Shown: positions 55,046 through 63,585 of the stretch, piece by piece | How the letters are laid out: every line of letters starts with the position of its first letter | Numbering within the stretch: the first letter of the stretch is position 1 | Source: an uncultured Alphaproteobacteria bacterium | GTDB taxonomy: Bacteria > Pseudomonadota > Alphaproteobacteria > HIMB59 > GCA-002718135 | Direction of reading: 5' to 3' | NCBI GenBank assembly: GCA_902576125.1 | Contig: CACGUF010000002.1 | Coordinates: 64,145 to 128,144 of the forward strand | DNA: 64,000 nt | Notes under the pieces: model-generated | Database searches by the model: none | Seen by the model: the letters and a program-made list of their open reading frames with translations, nothing else | What the model was told of the DNA's origin: nothing | Position numbers and translations under genes: made by a program

Positions 55046-56153
55046 ATAATTTTAAATATTGATTAGCCATATTCGTTTTTGAAAAATCTCTTTCGATAAA
55101 GGACTGTACACCTTCTAATACTTCTTTTTTTTGATCATCAGACAAACTAAGTAATTTCTCTATTTGTGCAGGCAATCCTATAAAATCCTGAGGTTTAACT
55201 TTGAATATTTCACTTAAATCTTCCAATTGATTTTTAACTCCACCATAGTCAAAGGCTAACACAGGTGTCTTAGAATATAGTGACTCACTTACCGTTCTAC
55301 CAAATCCCTCCGCTCGCAGTGGAAAGGAGACAGAAAGATCAGCTATCTGATATAGACATCGCATTTCATCTTGATTTACTCCTCCTAAAATTTTGCAAAC
55401 ACCTTCAAGGTTATTTTGTTTTATCTTATCTCGCACTAACTTTGTGTAGCTTTCATTTTTTGTATCTCCAGCAAATAGCACTAATATATTTTGGGTATCT
55501 ATTTTTTTTATAACATCAATAAACTCTAATTGCCCTTTCCAACTGGTTATTCTTGCAGGAAATAAAATAATTTTTTTAGCAGTATCAATTTGATTAGTTT
55601 TAATTATTTTATCTCTTATGCTAACATCAAGAGGTTGATTAAAATATTTGGTATCAATGCCTCTGTTAATAACTGAAATATTATTTGGTGAAAGGTTATA
55701 TTTTTTAATAATTGTTTCTTTTACATAGTCAGAGATTGCAACTAGATGATCCATTTTAGATAAACCTTTATTATAGAACTTTTTTACATAAGAGTTTCCC
55801 GCATAAACATTATGGAATGTAGCAATTGTTTTGATATTATTTTTTGCCATTAAATTAATCATCCAGGCAGGACCTCTGGAGCGAACATGAGCTATATTAA
55901 TATTGTTGGCTTTAATAAATTGATTAATTTTTTTAGCTATTAAAGGATAATAAAAAAAGTTTTTACTATCTACGGGTAATTGATGAATATGCGTAAAATT
56001 TTTATTAAGTTCCTTTATCATTTTACCACCGGAAGTAATGATAAAGTTATGTATCTTTTTTTCAGCTAAAAAATTAGCCACATCAACAGTGCCCCTTTCA
56101 ACACCACCAGAGTCTAAAGAAGGAACAATTTGAACAAGATTAAAGGATGACAT
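55026..56153 (-). CDS. Glycosyltransferase family 4 protein
   Basis: A 375-aa GT-B enzyme. The N-domain starts VQIVPSLDSGGVERGTVDVANFL; the C-domain has IILFPARITSWKGQLEFIDVI and AEGFGRTVSESLYSKTPVLAFDYGGV, the E-x7-E donor site. With two GT9 genes next to it, LPS core or surface glycan synthesis is the likely role. It leads a two-gene minus-strand unit and is divergent from the hydrolase gene. Confidence 0.87.
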   Translation of the reverse strand: MSSFNLVQIVPSLDSGGVERGTVDVANFLAEKKIHNFIITSGGKMIKELNKNFTHIHQLPVDSKNFFYYPLIAKKINQFIKANNINIAHVRSRGPAWMINLMAKNNIKTIATFHNVYAGNSYVKKFYNKGLSKMDHLVAISDYVKETIIKKYNLSPNNISVINRGIDTKYFNQPLDVSIRDKIIKTNQIDTAKKIILFPARITSWKGQLEFIDVIKKIDTQNILVLFAGDTKNESYTKLVRDKIKQNNLEGVCKILGGVNQDEMRCLYQIADLSVSFPLRAEGFGRTVSESLYSKTPVLAFDYGGVKNQLEDLSEIFKVKPQDFIGLPAQIEKLLSLSDDQKKEVLEGVQSFIERDFSKTNMANQYLKLYESVKS

Positions 56154-56180
56154 TGATAGTTAATATTGGTAATCTATAAT

Positions 56181-56915
56181 ATGCGTTTTTATAAAAACAA
56201 ACAAAACCATAAAATTGCTTATAAATCACTAAAAGGAAGAAGGTTAGGAATCATTTTTATTCACGGATTGCTCTCTGATATGAATGGAGGCAAAGCGCTT
56301 GAAATAGAGCGATATGCTAGAAAAAACAAACTGAATTTTGTTCGTTTTGATTGCCGAGGGCACGGCAAATCTGAGGGAAAATTTGAGGATTTTACCATGT
56401 CTGATTGGAGAAAAGACTTATTAGATATTATCGATAATGTTGCTAGAGGACCTCAAATTCTCATAGGTAGCAGTATGGGTGGGTGGTTAATGTTGTTGGC
56501 TGCCAAAGCACGTCCACAAAGAATAAAAGGATTGATTGGTCTAGCTGCCGCTCCTGACTTTGGAAAAGATTTATACAACGCATTAAATAAAAAAAATAAA
56601 AAAGAAATTTCTACTAAGGGTATTACTAAATATACCTCAAATGGTTTTAGCTATTACTTAACGAAAAAATTTTTTATTGAAGCAGAAAAAAATAAAGTTC
56701 TTCGAAAACCAATTCGATTTACAAAACCAATTGTTCTAATGCACGGACTAAAAGATAATGTCGTTAAAGAAGATATGCCTAAGAAAATACTTAAAAAGGT
56801 AACTGGTAAAAACGTTAACATTATTTATCTCAAAGAAAGTGATCACCGCTTATCCACGGAAACTGATTTAAAAATGATTACACAATCAATAGAGTATATA
56901 AGAAATACTAAATAA
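56181..56915 (+). CDS. Alpha/beta hydrolase
   Basis: A 244-aa serine hydrolase. The track begins with a TTG at 56166; ATG at 56181 (MRFYKNKQNHKIAYKSL) is preferred. IIFIHGLLSDMNGGKA is the oxyanion region, RFDCRGHGKSEG follows, the nucleophile elbow is GSSMGG (about residues 98-103), and the base histidine is in SDHRLS near the end. An Asp is expected in HGLKDN. Substrate unknown; small esters or thioesters are possible. Confidence 0.87.
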   Translation: MRFYKNKQNHKIAYKSLKGRRLGIIFIHGLLSDMNGGKALEIERYARKNKLNFVRFDCRGHGKSEGKFEDFTMSDWRKDLLDIIDNVARGPQILIGSSMGGWLMLLAAKARPQRIKGLIGLAAAPDFGKDLYNALNKKNKKEISTKGITKYTSNGFSYYLTKKFFIEAEKNKVLRKPIRFTKPIVLMHGLKDNVVKEDMPKKILKKVTGKNVNIIYLKESDHRLSTETDLKMITQSIEYIRNTK

Positions 56916-57001
56916 ATTATTTAACCCTTCTCTTCTTAGTGTTAGTATAATCATAATGATTTGTATTAAAGCTAATATACCTGAAGAGCTCTCTCAAATT
57001 A

Positions 57002-57970
57002 ATGATGAATAATAAACCTGATCTTGCATCTTTGTTTGGGGCAACAAAGTCTGATACTTTTTTAGGATTAGATCCCTGTAATAATCTAGACTCTATAGAT
57101 GCGTCTTCTGCTTTTGTTGGCGTGCCTTGTGCTACGCCTTATAGGTCTGTTGGCCCTTATGCTAAAAATGGCCCCTCTTCTATTCGAAATGCAATTGCTT
57201 CATTAAATGCAAATCTTGATAGACATAATTTTGATTTAGGAGGTCCAATTTTTCCTCAAGGATCAATTAAGGCTGTTGACTGTGGAGATATAGCTTGGGA
57301 TGAAAAAAATTTTCAAGAAAACAGATCTATTATTTCTGAAACAGTAAAAAAAATTTTAAAAAATAATGTCATACCAATTCTTGTTGGGGGCGATGATTCG
57401 ATTCCAATTCCAATGCTAGAGGCTATGAGCTCGAAGGGGAGAGATTTTACCATCCTTCAAATAGATGCTCATATTGATTGGAGAGAAATTCATATGGAAG
57501 AACGATATGGTTTATCTTCCACTATGCGTAGAGCATCTGAAATGAGTCATATAAAAAAAATTATACAAGTAGGAGCAAGGGGGATAGGTTCTGGACATCC
57601 ACAAGATTTTGAAGATGCTAAAAATTGGGGAGTAAAATTTTATTTAGCAGATGATGTTCATTCTAATGGCCTGGATCCAATTTTAGAAAATATTGATCAA
57701 AATTCTAGTGTTATAATTTGTATTGATATTGACTCAATGGATCCATCCATAACTCCAAATACTATTGGGAGAGTGCCTGGAGGACTAACATACTTTCAGG
57801 TTTTAAATTTAATAAAAGGTGTGGCTCAAAAGGCAAAAATTGAAGCAATGGATTTTGCAGAAATAATGCCAGAGGTTGATATTGATGGAATTGGAGGATT
57901 AACTGTATCGAGATTAATAGCATCTTCCATGGGCGTAATTGCTCGCCAAAAACAAAGGGCTGATAGTTAA
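57002..57970 (+). CDS. Ureohydrolase family protein (agmatinase-like, GGDDS variant)
   Basis: A 322-aa arginase/agmatinase-family enzyme expected to split a guanidino compound into an amine and urea. Metal motifs are LVGGDDSIPIPM, LQIDAHIDWRE and CIDIDSMDPSITPN. The first normally reads GGDHS with a manganese histidine; here Asp replaces it, a change I associate with an agmatinase-like subgroup of unassigned substrate. It is the first gene of a plus-strand run, and the FGGY kinase starts two bases after its stop. That pairing suggests the substrate may carry both a guanidino group and a sugar-like part; this is inference. Confidence 0.85.
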   Translation: MMNNKPDLASLFGATKSDTFLGLDPCNNLDSIDASSAFVGVPCATPYRSVGPYAKNGPSSIRNAIASLNANLDRHNFDLGGPIFPQGSIKAVDCGDIAWDEKNFQENRSIISETVKKILKNNVIPILVGGDDSIPIPMLEAMSSKGRDFTILQIDAHIDWREIHMEERYGLSSTMRRASEMSHIKKIIQVGARGIGSGHPQDFEDAKNWGVKFYLADDVHSNGLDPILENIDQNSSVIICIDIDSMDPSITPNTIGRVPGGLTYFQVLNLIKGVAQKAKIEAMDFAEIMPEVDIDGIGGLTVSRLIASSMGVIARQKQRADS

Positions 57971-57971
57971 T

Positions 57972-59429
57972 ATGTTTTTAGGTATTGATGTTGGAAGCAC
58001 AGCAATAAAATTAGGGATAGTAAACACTGAAGGAAAATTAATCTCTTACTTTAATTCCCCTTACTCTACTGCAGCAATTTCAGACGATCATATAGAGCAA
58101 GATCCAAACGATTGGATTAAATTAATAATAAAAGGTTTAACTAAATTTAAAAACAATAATCCTAGCTGTCAATTGAGTGGGCTATCAATGTGCAGCCAAG
58201 TAAATACTCATATATTTGTTGATGAAAACGGAGAAGCTCTATTACCAGCAATTTTTTGGCAAGATACCAGAGCAAAAAGTGAAGCTAAAGAAATAGATTC
58301 TAAAATTAGTGATGAGCAAAAAATCTCCTGGTGGGGAACGCCGATGCCCATTGATGCGAGTCATGTAATTTCAAGAATGCTATGGGTTAAAAAAAATAAA
58401 CCTGATGTATGGGCAAAAACAAAGTATGTAATGTTGCCAAAAGATTATTGTATTTTTAAATTATCAGGGGAAATTGTAAGTGACCCTTTATCGAATATTG
58501 GTTTAGTTGATAATAATTTAAAATATATTGATGATCTTTTAAGTTTAGTTTCAGGCGCACCAGCAAAGTTACCACCACTAAAAAAAATGACTGAACAAGT
58601 TGGTGTAATTAAAAAAGAGCTACCTTTTAACGGAACAAAAATAATTAATGGAACAATGGATGCTTGGATAGGAATTCTAGGAAGCGGCGGTTTTGAAAAT
58701 AAAAAAAATATTTATTTAAGTGGAACAAGTGAAATTTTAGGGATTAATTCGAAAGAAGTTATACCAACGCCAGGTATTATTATTTTTCCTGAAGATGAAA
58801 ATATTAAGTTACACGCAGGTCCAACACAAAGTGGTGGTGCTTCAAAACTTTGGTTCTGTAATCTATTTAATTTAACCCCACTTGAAATGAATAAGCTTGT
58901 AGAAAATGAAAACTTTAATGATGTTTCACCTATTTTTTTACCACATTTACAAGGAGAGCGAGCACCATTGTGGAACCCTAATTTAAAAGGAATTTTTTAT
59001 GGTATGAACTCCAAAACAAATAAAGGCAATCTTGCTCGATCAGTTTATGAAGGAGTGTCTTTTTCTGCAAAATTAATAATTGAGTCTCTAGAAAAATCCT
59101 CAAATTGTATCAATGAAGAAATAAATTGTGGCGGAGGTGGATTTCAAGCTGATATTTGGAATCAAATTCGCGCAAATATTTTAAATAAAAAAATCAATCG
59201 ATTATCAATTAAAGATCCAGGGATACTTGGTTCAGTTGGTATAGCAGGTTATGGATCAGGAACATTCTCAAACATTGATGAAGCATTTAATGAAATGACC
59301 AGCTTTGATAAATTTTATGAACCAGATCAAAATTTGAAAAATTATTATTCAGATTTATATGAAATTTTTAAAAATATTACTGAGAGTAATATTAAAATAA
59401 GTGAAAAATTCTCTAAATTTCCAAGATAA
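57972..59429 (+). CDS. xylB: FGGY family carbohydrate kinase (xylulokinase-like)
   Basis: A 485-aa sugar or polyol kinase. I use ATG at 57972 (MFLGIDVGSTAIKLGIV) instead of the track start inside the previous gene. FGGY domain 1 has SMCSQVNTHIFVDENGEALLPAIFWQDTR; domain 2 has NGTMDAWIGILGSGGF and INCGGGGFQADIWNQIRANIL. The pattern is closest to xylulokinase, though L-fuculose or other ketose/polyol kinases share it. It lies between the ureohydrolase and the rbs-type importer. Confidence 0.85.
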   Translation: MFLGIDVGSTAIKLGIVNTEGKLISYFNSPYSTAAISDDHIEQDPNDWIKLIIKGLTKFKNNNPSCQLSGLSMCSQVNTHIFVDENGEALLPAIFWQDTRAKSEAKEIDSKISDEQKISWWGTPMPIDASHVISRMLWVKKNKPDVWAKTKYVMLPKDYCIFKLSGEIVSDPLSNIGLVDNNLKYIDDLLSLVSGAPAKLPPLKKMTEQVGVIKKELPFNGTKIINGTMDAWIGILGSGGFENKKNIYLSGTSEILGINSKEVIPTPGIIIFPEDENIKLHAGPTQSGGASKLWFCNLFNLTPLEMNKLVENENFNDVSPIFLPHLQGERAPLWNPNLKGIFYGMNSKTNKGNLARSVYEGVSFSAKLIIESLEKSSNCINEEINCGGGGFQADIWNQIRANILNKKINRLSIKDPGILGSVGIAGYGSGTFSNIDEAFNEMTSFDKFYEPDQNLKNYYSDLYEIFKNITESNIKISEKFSKFPR

Positions 59430-59502
59430 TTAGTACATTCACCTCAAATTACTTGATATTGATATTGTGACTGTATAAAAAATGATCAACTATGGAGGAA
59501 TT

Positions 59503-60423
59503 ATGAAATCGTGCATTAAATTTATAAGTTTTACTTTGCTTTTTCTCTTTGTATTTGTTTCTAAAGCGTGGGCAGAAAAGGTAACAGTTATTACTCCTTA
59601 CTTAGCTCAACCAGGAACTCAAATGTATGTTGAGGGCTTCAAAAATGAAGCATCTAAAAAAGGTTGGGATTTAAATATTATAGATACAAAAGGAGATGTA
59701 GCAGAAGTCATTAGTAGAATTGAAGATGCTGTAAATCAAAAAGTTGATGGCATTGTTATTAACGTTGATCCATCACAAATTGCAGCAGGACTAGAAGTAG
59801 CTGCAGCTGCAAATATACCTGTTGTGGGTATGGACTCAGGTGCTGACCCTCTTCTTGTAACTAATGTGACTTCTAACGGGTATGCAATGGCTGCAGAGAC
59901 ATCAGTGTATGTAGCAAATAGAATAGAAGGAAAAGGAAATGTAGTAATGTTTGTTTTTGATGCCTTTCCTCCTGTTCAAATTAGAGGCGTAATAGCTGAT
60001 GCAGTATTTGGTAACTTTCCAGATATAAATGTTATGGATCGCATCACACCAGACGTTCAAGACGGTGGTATAGCAGATAGTCGAGCAAAAATGGAAGCGC
60101 TTCTTGCTGCAAATCCAGAAGCTGGATCAATTGCTGCTGTTTGGGCAGCATGGGATCAACCAGCAATTGGAGCTATGCAAGCTATTGAAGCAGCAGGAAG
60201 AAACAATGAAGGAATTGTAATTGTCGGAATTGATGCAAATCCTCAAGCAAGAGATGCTATTAGTCAAGGTGGTAACTTTGAAGCTTCTATCGCACAAGAC
60301 TTTGTTGGTATTGGATCTGCAACAGCAAATGCAATTGGTAGAGCAATGAGTGGTGAAGAAATTAAATCCAAAGTCATTTATGTTCCAACTGTATTAATTA
60401 CTAGTGCCAATGTTGGTGACTAA
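59503..60423 (+). CDS. Sugar ABC transporter substrate-binding protein (RbsB-like)
   Basis: A 306-aa periplasmic sugar-binding protein. ATG at 59503 follows a strong GGAGG; the track's start at 59482 is less likely. The signal peptide ends SKAWA-EK. KVTVITPYLAQPGTQMYVEGFKNEASKKGWDLNIIDTKGD and VDGIVINVDPSQIAAGL are the type I binding-fold strands. Later IVIVGIDANPQARDAI is the ribose/galactose-class hinge pattern. It heads the import part of the operon. A hairpin separates it from the ATPase gene. Confidence 0.9.
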   Translation: MKSCIKFISFTLLFLFVFVSKAWAEKVTVITPYLAQPGTQMYVEGFKNEASKKGWDLNIIDTKGDVAEVISRIEDAVNQKVDGIVINVDPSQIAAGLEVAAAANIPVVGMDSGADPLLVTNVTSNGYAMAAETSVYVANRIEGKGNVVMFVFDAFPPVQIRGVIADAVFGNFPDINVMDRITPDVQDGGIADSRAKMEALLAANPEAGSIAAVWAAWDQPAIGAMQAIEAAGRNNEGIVIVGIDANPQARDAISQGGNFEASIAQDFVGIGSATANAIGRAMSGEEIKSKVIYVPTVLITSANVGD

Positions 60424-60433
60424 TATTTTTTTT

Positions 60434-60463
60434 AATTATGCGCTAATTTATTAGCGCATAATT
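60434..60463 (+). terminator. Intercistronic terminator-like hairpin between rbsB- and rbsA-type genes
   Basis: Arms AATTATGCGCTAAT and their complement around a TT loop form a strong stem, followed by TTTTTCTTTT. It lies eleven bases after the binding-protein stop and 16 bases before the ATPase start. It probably limits read-through, so the binding protein is made in excess. Confidence 0.8.
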
Positions 60464-60478
60464 TTTCTTTTAACTTAA

Positions 60479-61984
60479 ATGAAAAAATTAGAACTTTTAA
60501 ATCTAACTAAAAGTTTTTCGAGTTTTAAAGCACTCTCAAATGTAAGTATTGAATTGTTATCTGGTGAAACACACGCATTGATGGGCGAAAATGGAGCGGG
60601 TAAAACTACATTAATAAAAGTTCTAGCTGGTATTTTAAAACCTGATCAAATGATAATGAAAATTGATAATAATATTCAAAATACATACTCATCAATACAA
60701 TCAAAAAATTTAGGTTTTAATTTTATTCACCAAGAATTGAATATCGTCTCTTATCTTTCTGTTGCTGAAAATATGTTTTTAAATCACCCTTATCCAAAGA
60801 AATACATAACTATAATTGATTGGAATAAAATTTATAAATTATCAAGTAAAGCGCTGGAAGAATTAGGTGTAACGCATATTGATGTGAAAAAAAAATGTTC
60901 AAAATTATCTACTGGTGATCAAATGTTAGTTAAAATTGCATCCTGTTTAATTAAGACAGACACAACCCCTACTTTATATGTTTTTGATGAACCTACAGCA
61001 GCGTTAACGCTACAAGAGTCTGAAAAATTATTCAAAGTAATTAATAATTTAAAGAAAAAGGGAGCAATAATTCTCTATGTATCTCATCGTATGAATGAAA
61101 TATTAGAAATTTCAGATAAGGTTACTGTTTTACGAGACGGAATTAAAGTTTTAACTGATAAGACATCAGAACTTTCAAAAGAAAAAATCATACGAAGTAT
61201 GGTTGGTAAAGATTTATCTGATAATTTTCCTGAGAGAACAGGGAATATAAATGAAAATATTGTTATCGATGTAAATAATGTTCATACAAAAAATATTAGG
61301 AACATTAATTTTAAAATAAAAGCTGGTGAAGTGCTTGGTATTGCAGGTCTATCTAATTCTGGTCAAAGAGAAATATTTAACATGTTAATGGGTGTTGATA
61401 ATATAGATAAAGGCAAAATAAGCTTTATGGATCAAAAATATGAACCTAATAGTCCTAGTGATGCTTGGAAAAAATTAATTTCATTTGTTCCGCGAGAGAG
61501 AAGAAAAGAGGCTCTGATGCTAAAAATGTCAGTTAAATCAAATACCACAACGCCCCATTATTCAAAGCTATCTAAATTCTTTTTTTTAGCAAATAAACAA
61601 CAGGAAAATTTAATTACAAATAATTATTCTAAAAAAGTTCAATTAAAATATGAAAACATGAATCAATCAATTTATCAACTGAGCGGGGGAAACCAACAAA
61701 AAGTTGTATTTAGTAGAGCACTAGCATCAAACCCAAAACTTTTACTTCTGGATGAGCCAACTAGAGGAGTTGATGTAGGTGCCAAATTAGATATTTATAA
61801 TTTAATTATTCAGTTAACAAAAAATGGTTGTGGTATCGTATTAAACTCGTCTGATTTATCTGAAATTATGGGTATGTGTGATAAAATTCTTATACTAAAA
61901 GATCATGAGCAATATAAAATATTAGAAAATTTTAAAATAAACTCTCAAGATTTATTAGCAAATTTCTATGAAAGTAAAAAATAA
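60479..61984 (+). CDS. Sugar ABC transporter ATP-binding protein (RbsA-like)
   Basis: A 501-aa fused double ATPase of the RbsA/MglA type. Domain 1 has MGENGAGKTTLIKVLAG (Walker A), KLSTGDQMLVKIAS (degenerate signature) and YVFDEPTAALT. Domain 2 has GIAGLSNSGQREIFNML (degenerate Walker A typical of the second domain), LSGGNQQKVVFSRAL and LLLDEPTRGVDVGA. It drives a type I sugar importer. The permease ATG overlaps its stop. Confidence 0.92.
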   Translation: MKKLELLNLTKSFSSFKALSNVSIELLSGETHALMGENGAGKTTLIKVLAGILKPDQMIMKIDNNIQNTYSSIQSKNLGFNFIHQELNIVSYLSVAENMFLNHPYPKKYITIIDWNKIYKLSSKALEELGVTHIDVKKKCSKLSTGDQMLVKIASCLIKTDTTPTLYVFDEPTAALTLQESEKLFKVINNLKKKGAIILYVSHRMNEILEISDKVTVLRDGIKVLTDKTSELSKEKIIRSMVGKDLSDNFPERTGNINENIVIDVNNVHTKNIRNINFKIKAGEVLGIAGLSNSGQREIFNMLMGVDNIDKGKISFMDQKYEPNSPSDAWKKLISFVPRERRKEALMLKMSVKSNTTTPHYSKLSKFFFLANKQQENLITNNYSKKVQLKYENMNQSIYQLSGGNQQKVVFSRALASNPKLLLLDEPTRGVDVGAKLDIYNLIIQLTKNGCGIVLNSSDLSEIMGMCDKILILKDHEQYKILENFKINSQDLLANFYESKK

Positions 61985-62943
61985 TGAAAATATTAAATTT
62001 AATTAAAAAATATGGAACATTGATTGGTTTTTTTGGAATTATTATTTTTTTTACAATTAATTTACCTTCCACATTTCTTACAGCTAAAAATTTTATAAAT
62101 ATTAGTCAGCAAATAAGTATGCTTGCGGTTGTTGCATTTACAATGACCGTAGTCATGGTGATGAATGATTTTGATTTGAGTGTTGGGTCAATGGCAAGTT
62201 TGGCAGGTATAGTTGCGGCTGTGCTATTCTCGATGGGTTATCCAATTTGGATTGGAATTTTGGCAGCTTTATTTGTAGGAATAATTGGAGGATTGTTTAA
62301 TGGGTTTTTAGTTTCTATAATTGGTATTCTCCCTTTCGTTGCAACACTTGGCACGCTCACAATGTTCAGTGGGTTTGCTTTTCTAATAAGTGGGGGTAGA
62401 ACCATTTTTGGAAGAGATATACCCAGTGAATTCTCAAGTTTTGCTAGAAGTGGTATAGAAATTTCTTCTCTAGATCTAAAAATACCTTTTTTAAGCATAC
62501 TGGCATTACTAATTCTTTTTATTGTCTGGTTTATTTTGGAGCAAACAACATATGGGAGAAGGTTATACGCCATAGGAGGAAACCCAGAAGCATCGTTTCT
62601 AGCTGGAATAAAGGTTAAACAGCTTAGACTTTCTGCATTTGCGCTAACAGGATTAGGTGCAGCAATAGCAGGACTAATGTATTCAAGCCGCGTTGCATCA
62701 TCGAACCCTACACAGGGAAGTGGTCTAATGCTTGAAGCAATTGCAGCGGTTTTCTTAGGAATGACCATGAGTGAAGAAGGTGAGCCGAGAGTTTTATACA
62801 CTTTATTAGGAGTATTAATCTTAGGTGTTCTAGATAATGGCCTAACACAAATGAATGTTGACAGTTATATAAGAGAAGTATTGGTTGGATTTATTGTAAT
62901 TCTAGCAGTTGCTTTTTCAAGTATTACGAAAAAAAGAAATTAA
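61984..62943 (+). CDS. Sugar ABC transporter permease (RbsC-like)
   Basis: A 319-aa permease with about ten hydrophobic segments. VMVMNDFDLSVGSMASLAGIVAAV is the hallmark of the RbsC/XylH family, followed by GFLVSIIGILPFVATLGTLTMFSG and YAIGGNPEASFLAGIKV. SNPTQGSGLMLEAIAAVFLG lies in the later half. It completes the rbsBAC-type importer that, with the kinase, would bring in and phosphorylate one sugar or polyol. Confidence 0.92.
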   Translation: MKILNLIKKYGTLIGFFGIIIFFTINLPSTFLTAKNFINISQQISMLAVVAFTMTVVMVMNDFDLSVGSMASLAGIVAAVLFSMGYPIWIGILAALFVGIIGGLFNGFLVSIIGILPFVATLGTLTMFSGFAFLISGGRTIFGRDIPSEFSSFARSGIEISSLDLKIPFLSILALLILFIVWFILEQTTYGRRLYAIGGNPEASFLAGIKVKQLRLSAFALTGLGAAIAGLMYSSRVASSNPTQGSGLMLEAIAAVFLGMTMSEEGEPRVLYTLLGVLILGVLDNGLTQMNVDSYIREVLVGFIVILAVAFSSITKKRN

Positions 62944-62946
62944 TAT

Positions 62947-63555
62947 TTATTGTAATTGATTAATCTTTTCTATCATATCTCTTCTTTTTATAACTGTTCC
63001 ATTTTGAAGATATTCCATTGCTTTTAGTGCTGAAGTATGTGCATCCTCACTAGATCCAGCGGTACAATCTTCAACTACATAGCAATGATAATCACCTTGA
63101 TGTGCATCAACAAATGTATAGTGCACACAAACATCAGTTAATCCTCCTGTAAGAATAAGGGTATTTGCAGACAAACCTTTTAATAATATTTCTAAATCAG
63201 TGCCATAAAATGCAGAGTATCTTCTTTTTTGAATTTTATAATCATTAGGAAGTATTCCCATTTCATCTACTGCTAATTCAGTTAGTGGATTATTATCAAG
63301 GCAATGGACCTTTTCATCACCATCAAGTTCACGACCAAAATCAACTAAATTATTTCTATGTATTTCTTGAATAAAAATAACTGGAATTTTTAATTTCCTA
63401 CATTCATCTATTAATAAACGTGTGTTTAACATTCTTTTAGAATAATCTGGCATCTCTGGTATTGCTTTATCTTTATTATCTATGTCTGCAAAATCAGATT
63501 TTTGAATATCTATTACAATAAGTGCTAAATTAGTGTTTTTATGAAAATCTTTCAT
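62947..63555 (-). CDS. Cysteine hydrolase (isochorismatase family)
   Basis: A 202-aa isochorismatase-like hydrolase. The catalytic Asp is in ALIVIDIQKSDF (about residue 16), the Lys in KRRYSAFYGTDLE, and the Cys in GLTDVCVHYTFVDAHQGDYHCYVVEDCTAGS (about residue 146). Relatives hydrolyse N-carbamoyl or amide bonds (for example carbamoylsarcosine, nicotinamide, ureidoacrylate) and others isochorismate; the substrate is open. It is convergent with the permease (three-base gap) and upstream of gltB. Confidence 0.87.
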   Translation of the reverse strand: MKDFHKNTNLALIVIDIQKSDFADIDNKDKAIPEMPDYSKRMLNTRLLIDECRKLKIPVIFIQEIHRNNLVDFGRELDGDEKVHCLDNNPLTELAVDEMGILPNDYKIQKRRYSAFYGTDLEILLKGLSANTLILTGGLTDVCVHYTFVDAHQGDYHCYVVEDCTAGSSEDAHTSALKAMEYLQNGTVIKRRDMIEKINQLQ

Positions 63556-63585
63556 ACCTAATAATAATGCAATTTTGTTTTTTTA

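Noticed and set aside
53120-56153. Glycosyltransferase cluster as a transferred island
   Set aside because: No tRNA, repeat or mobile gene flanks it, and GT9/GT4 core genes are ordinary; nothing supports transfer.
56850-56858. DnaA-box-like TTATCCACG as a sign of oriC
   Set aside because: A single copy inside the hydrolase coding region, with no cluster of boxes or AT-rich unwinding site.
62238-62801. 187-aa minus-strand ORF inside the RbsC-like gene
   Set aside because: Long, but antisense to a well-conserved permease; its composition mirrors the permease codons.
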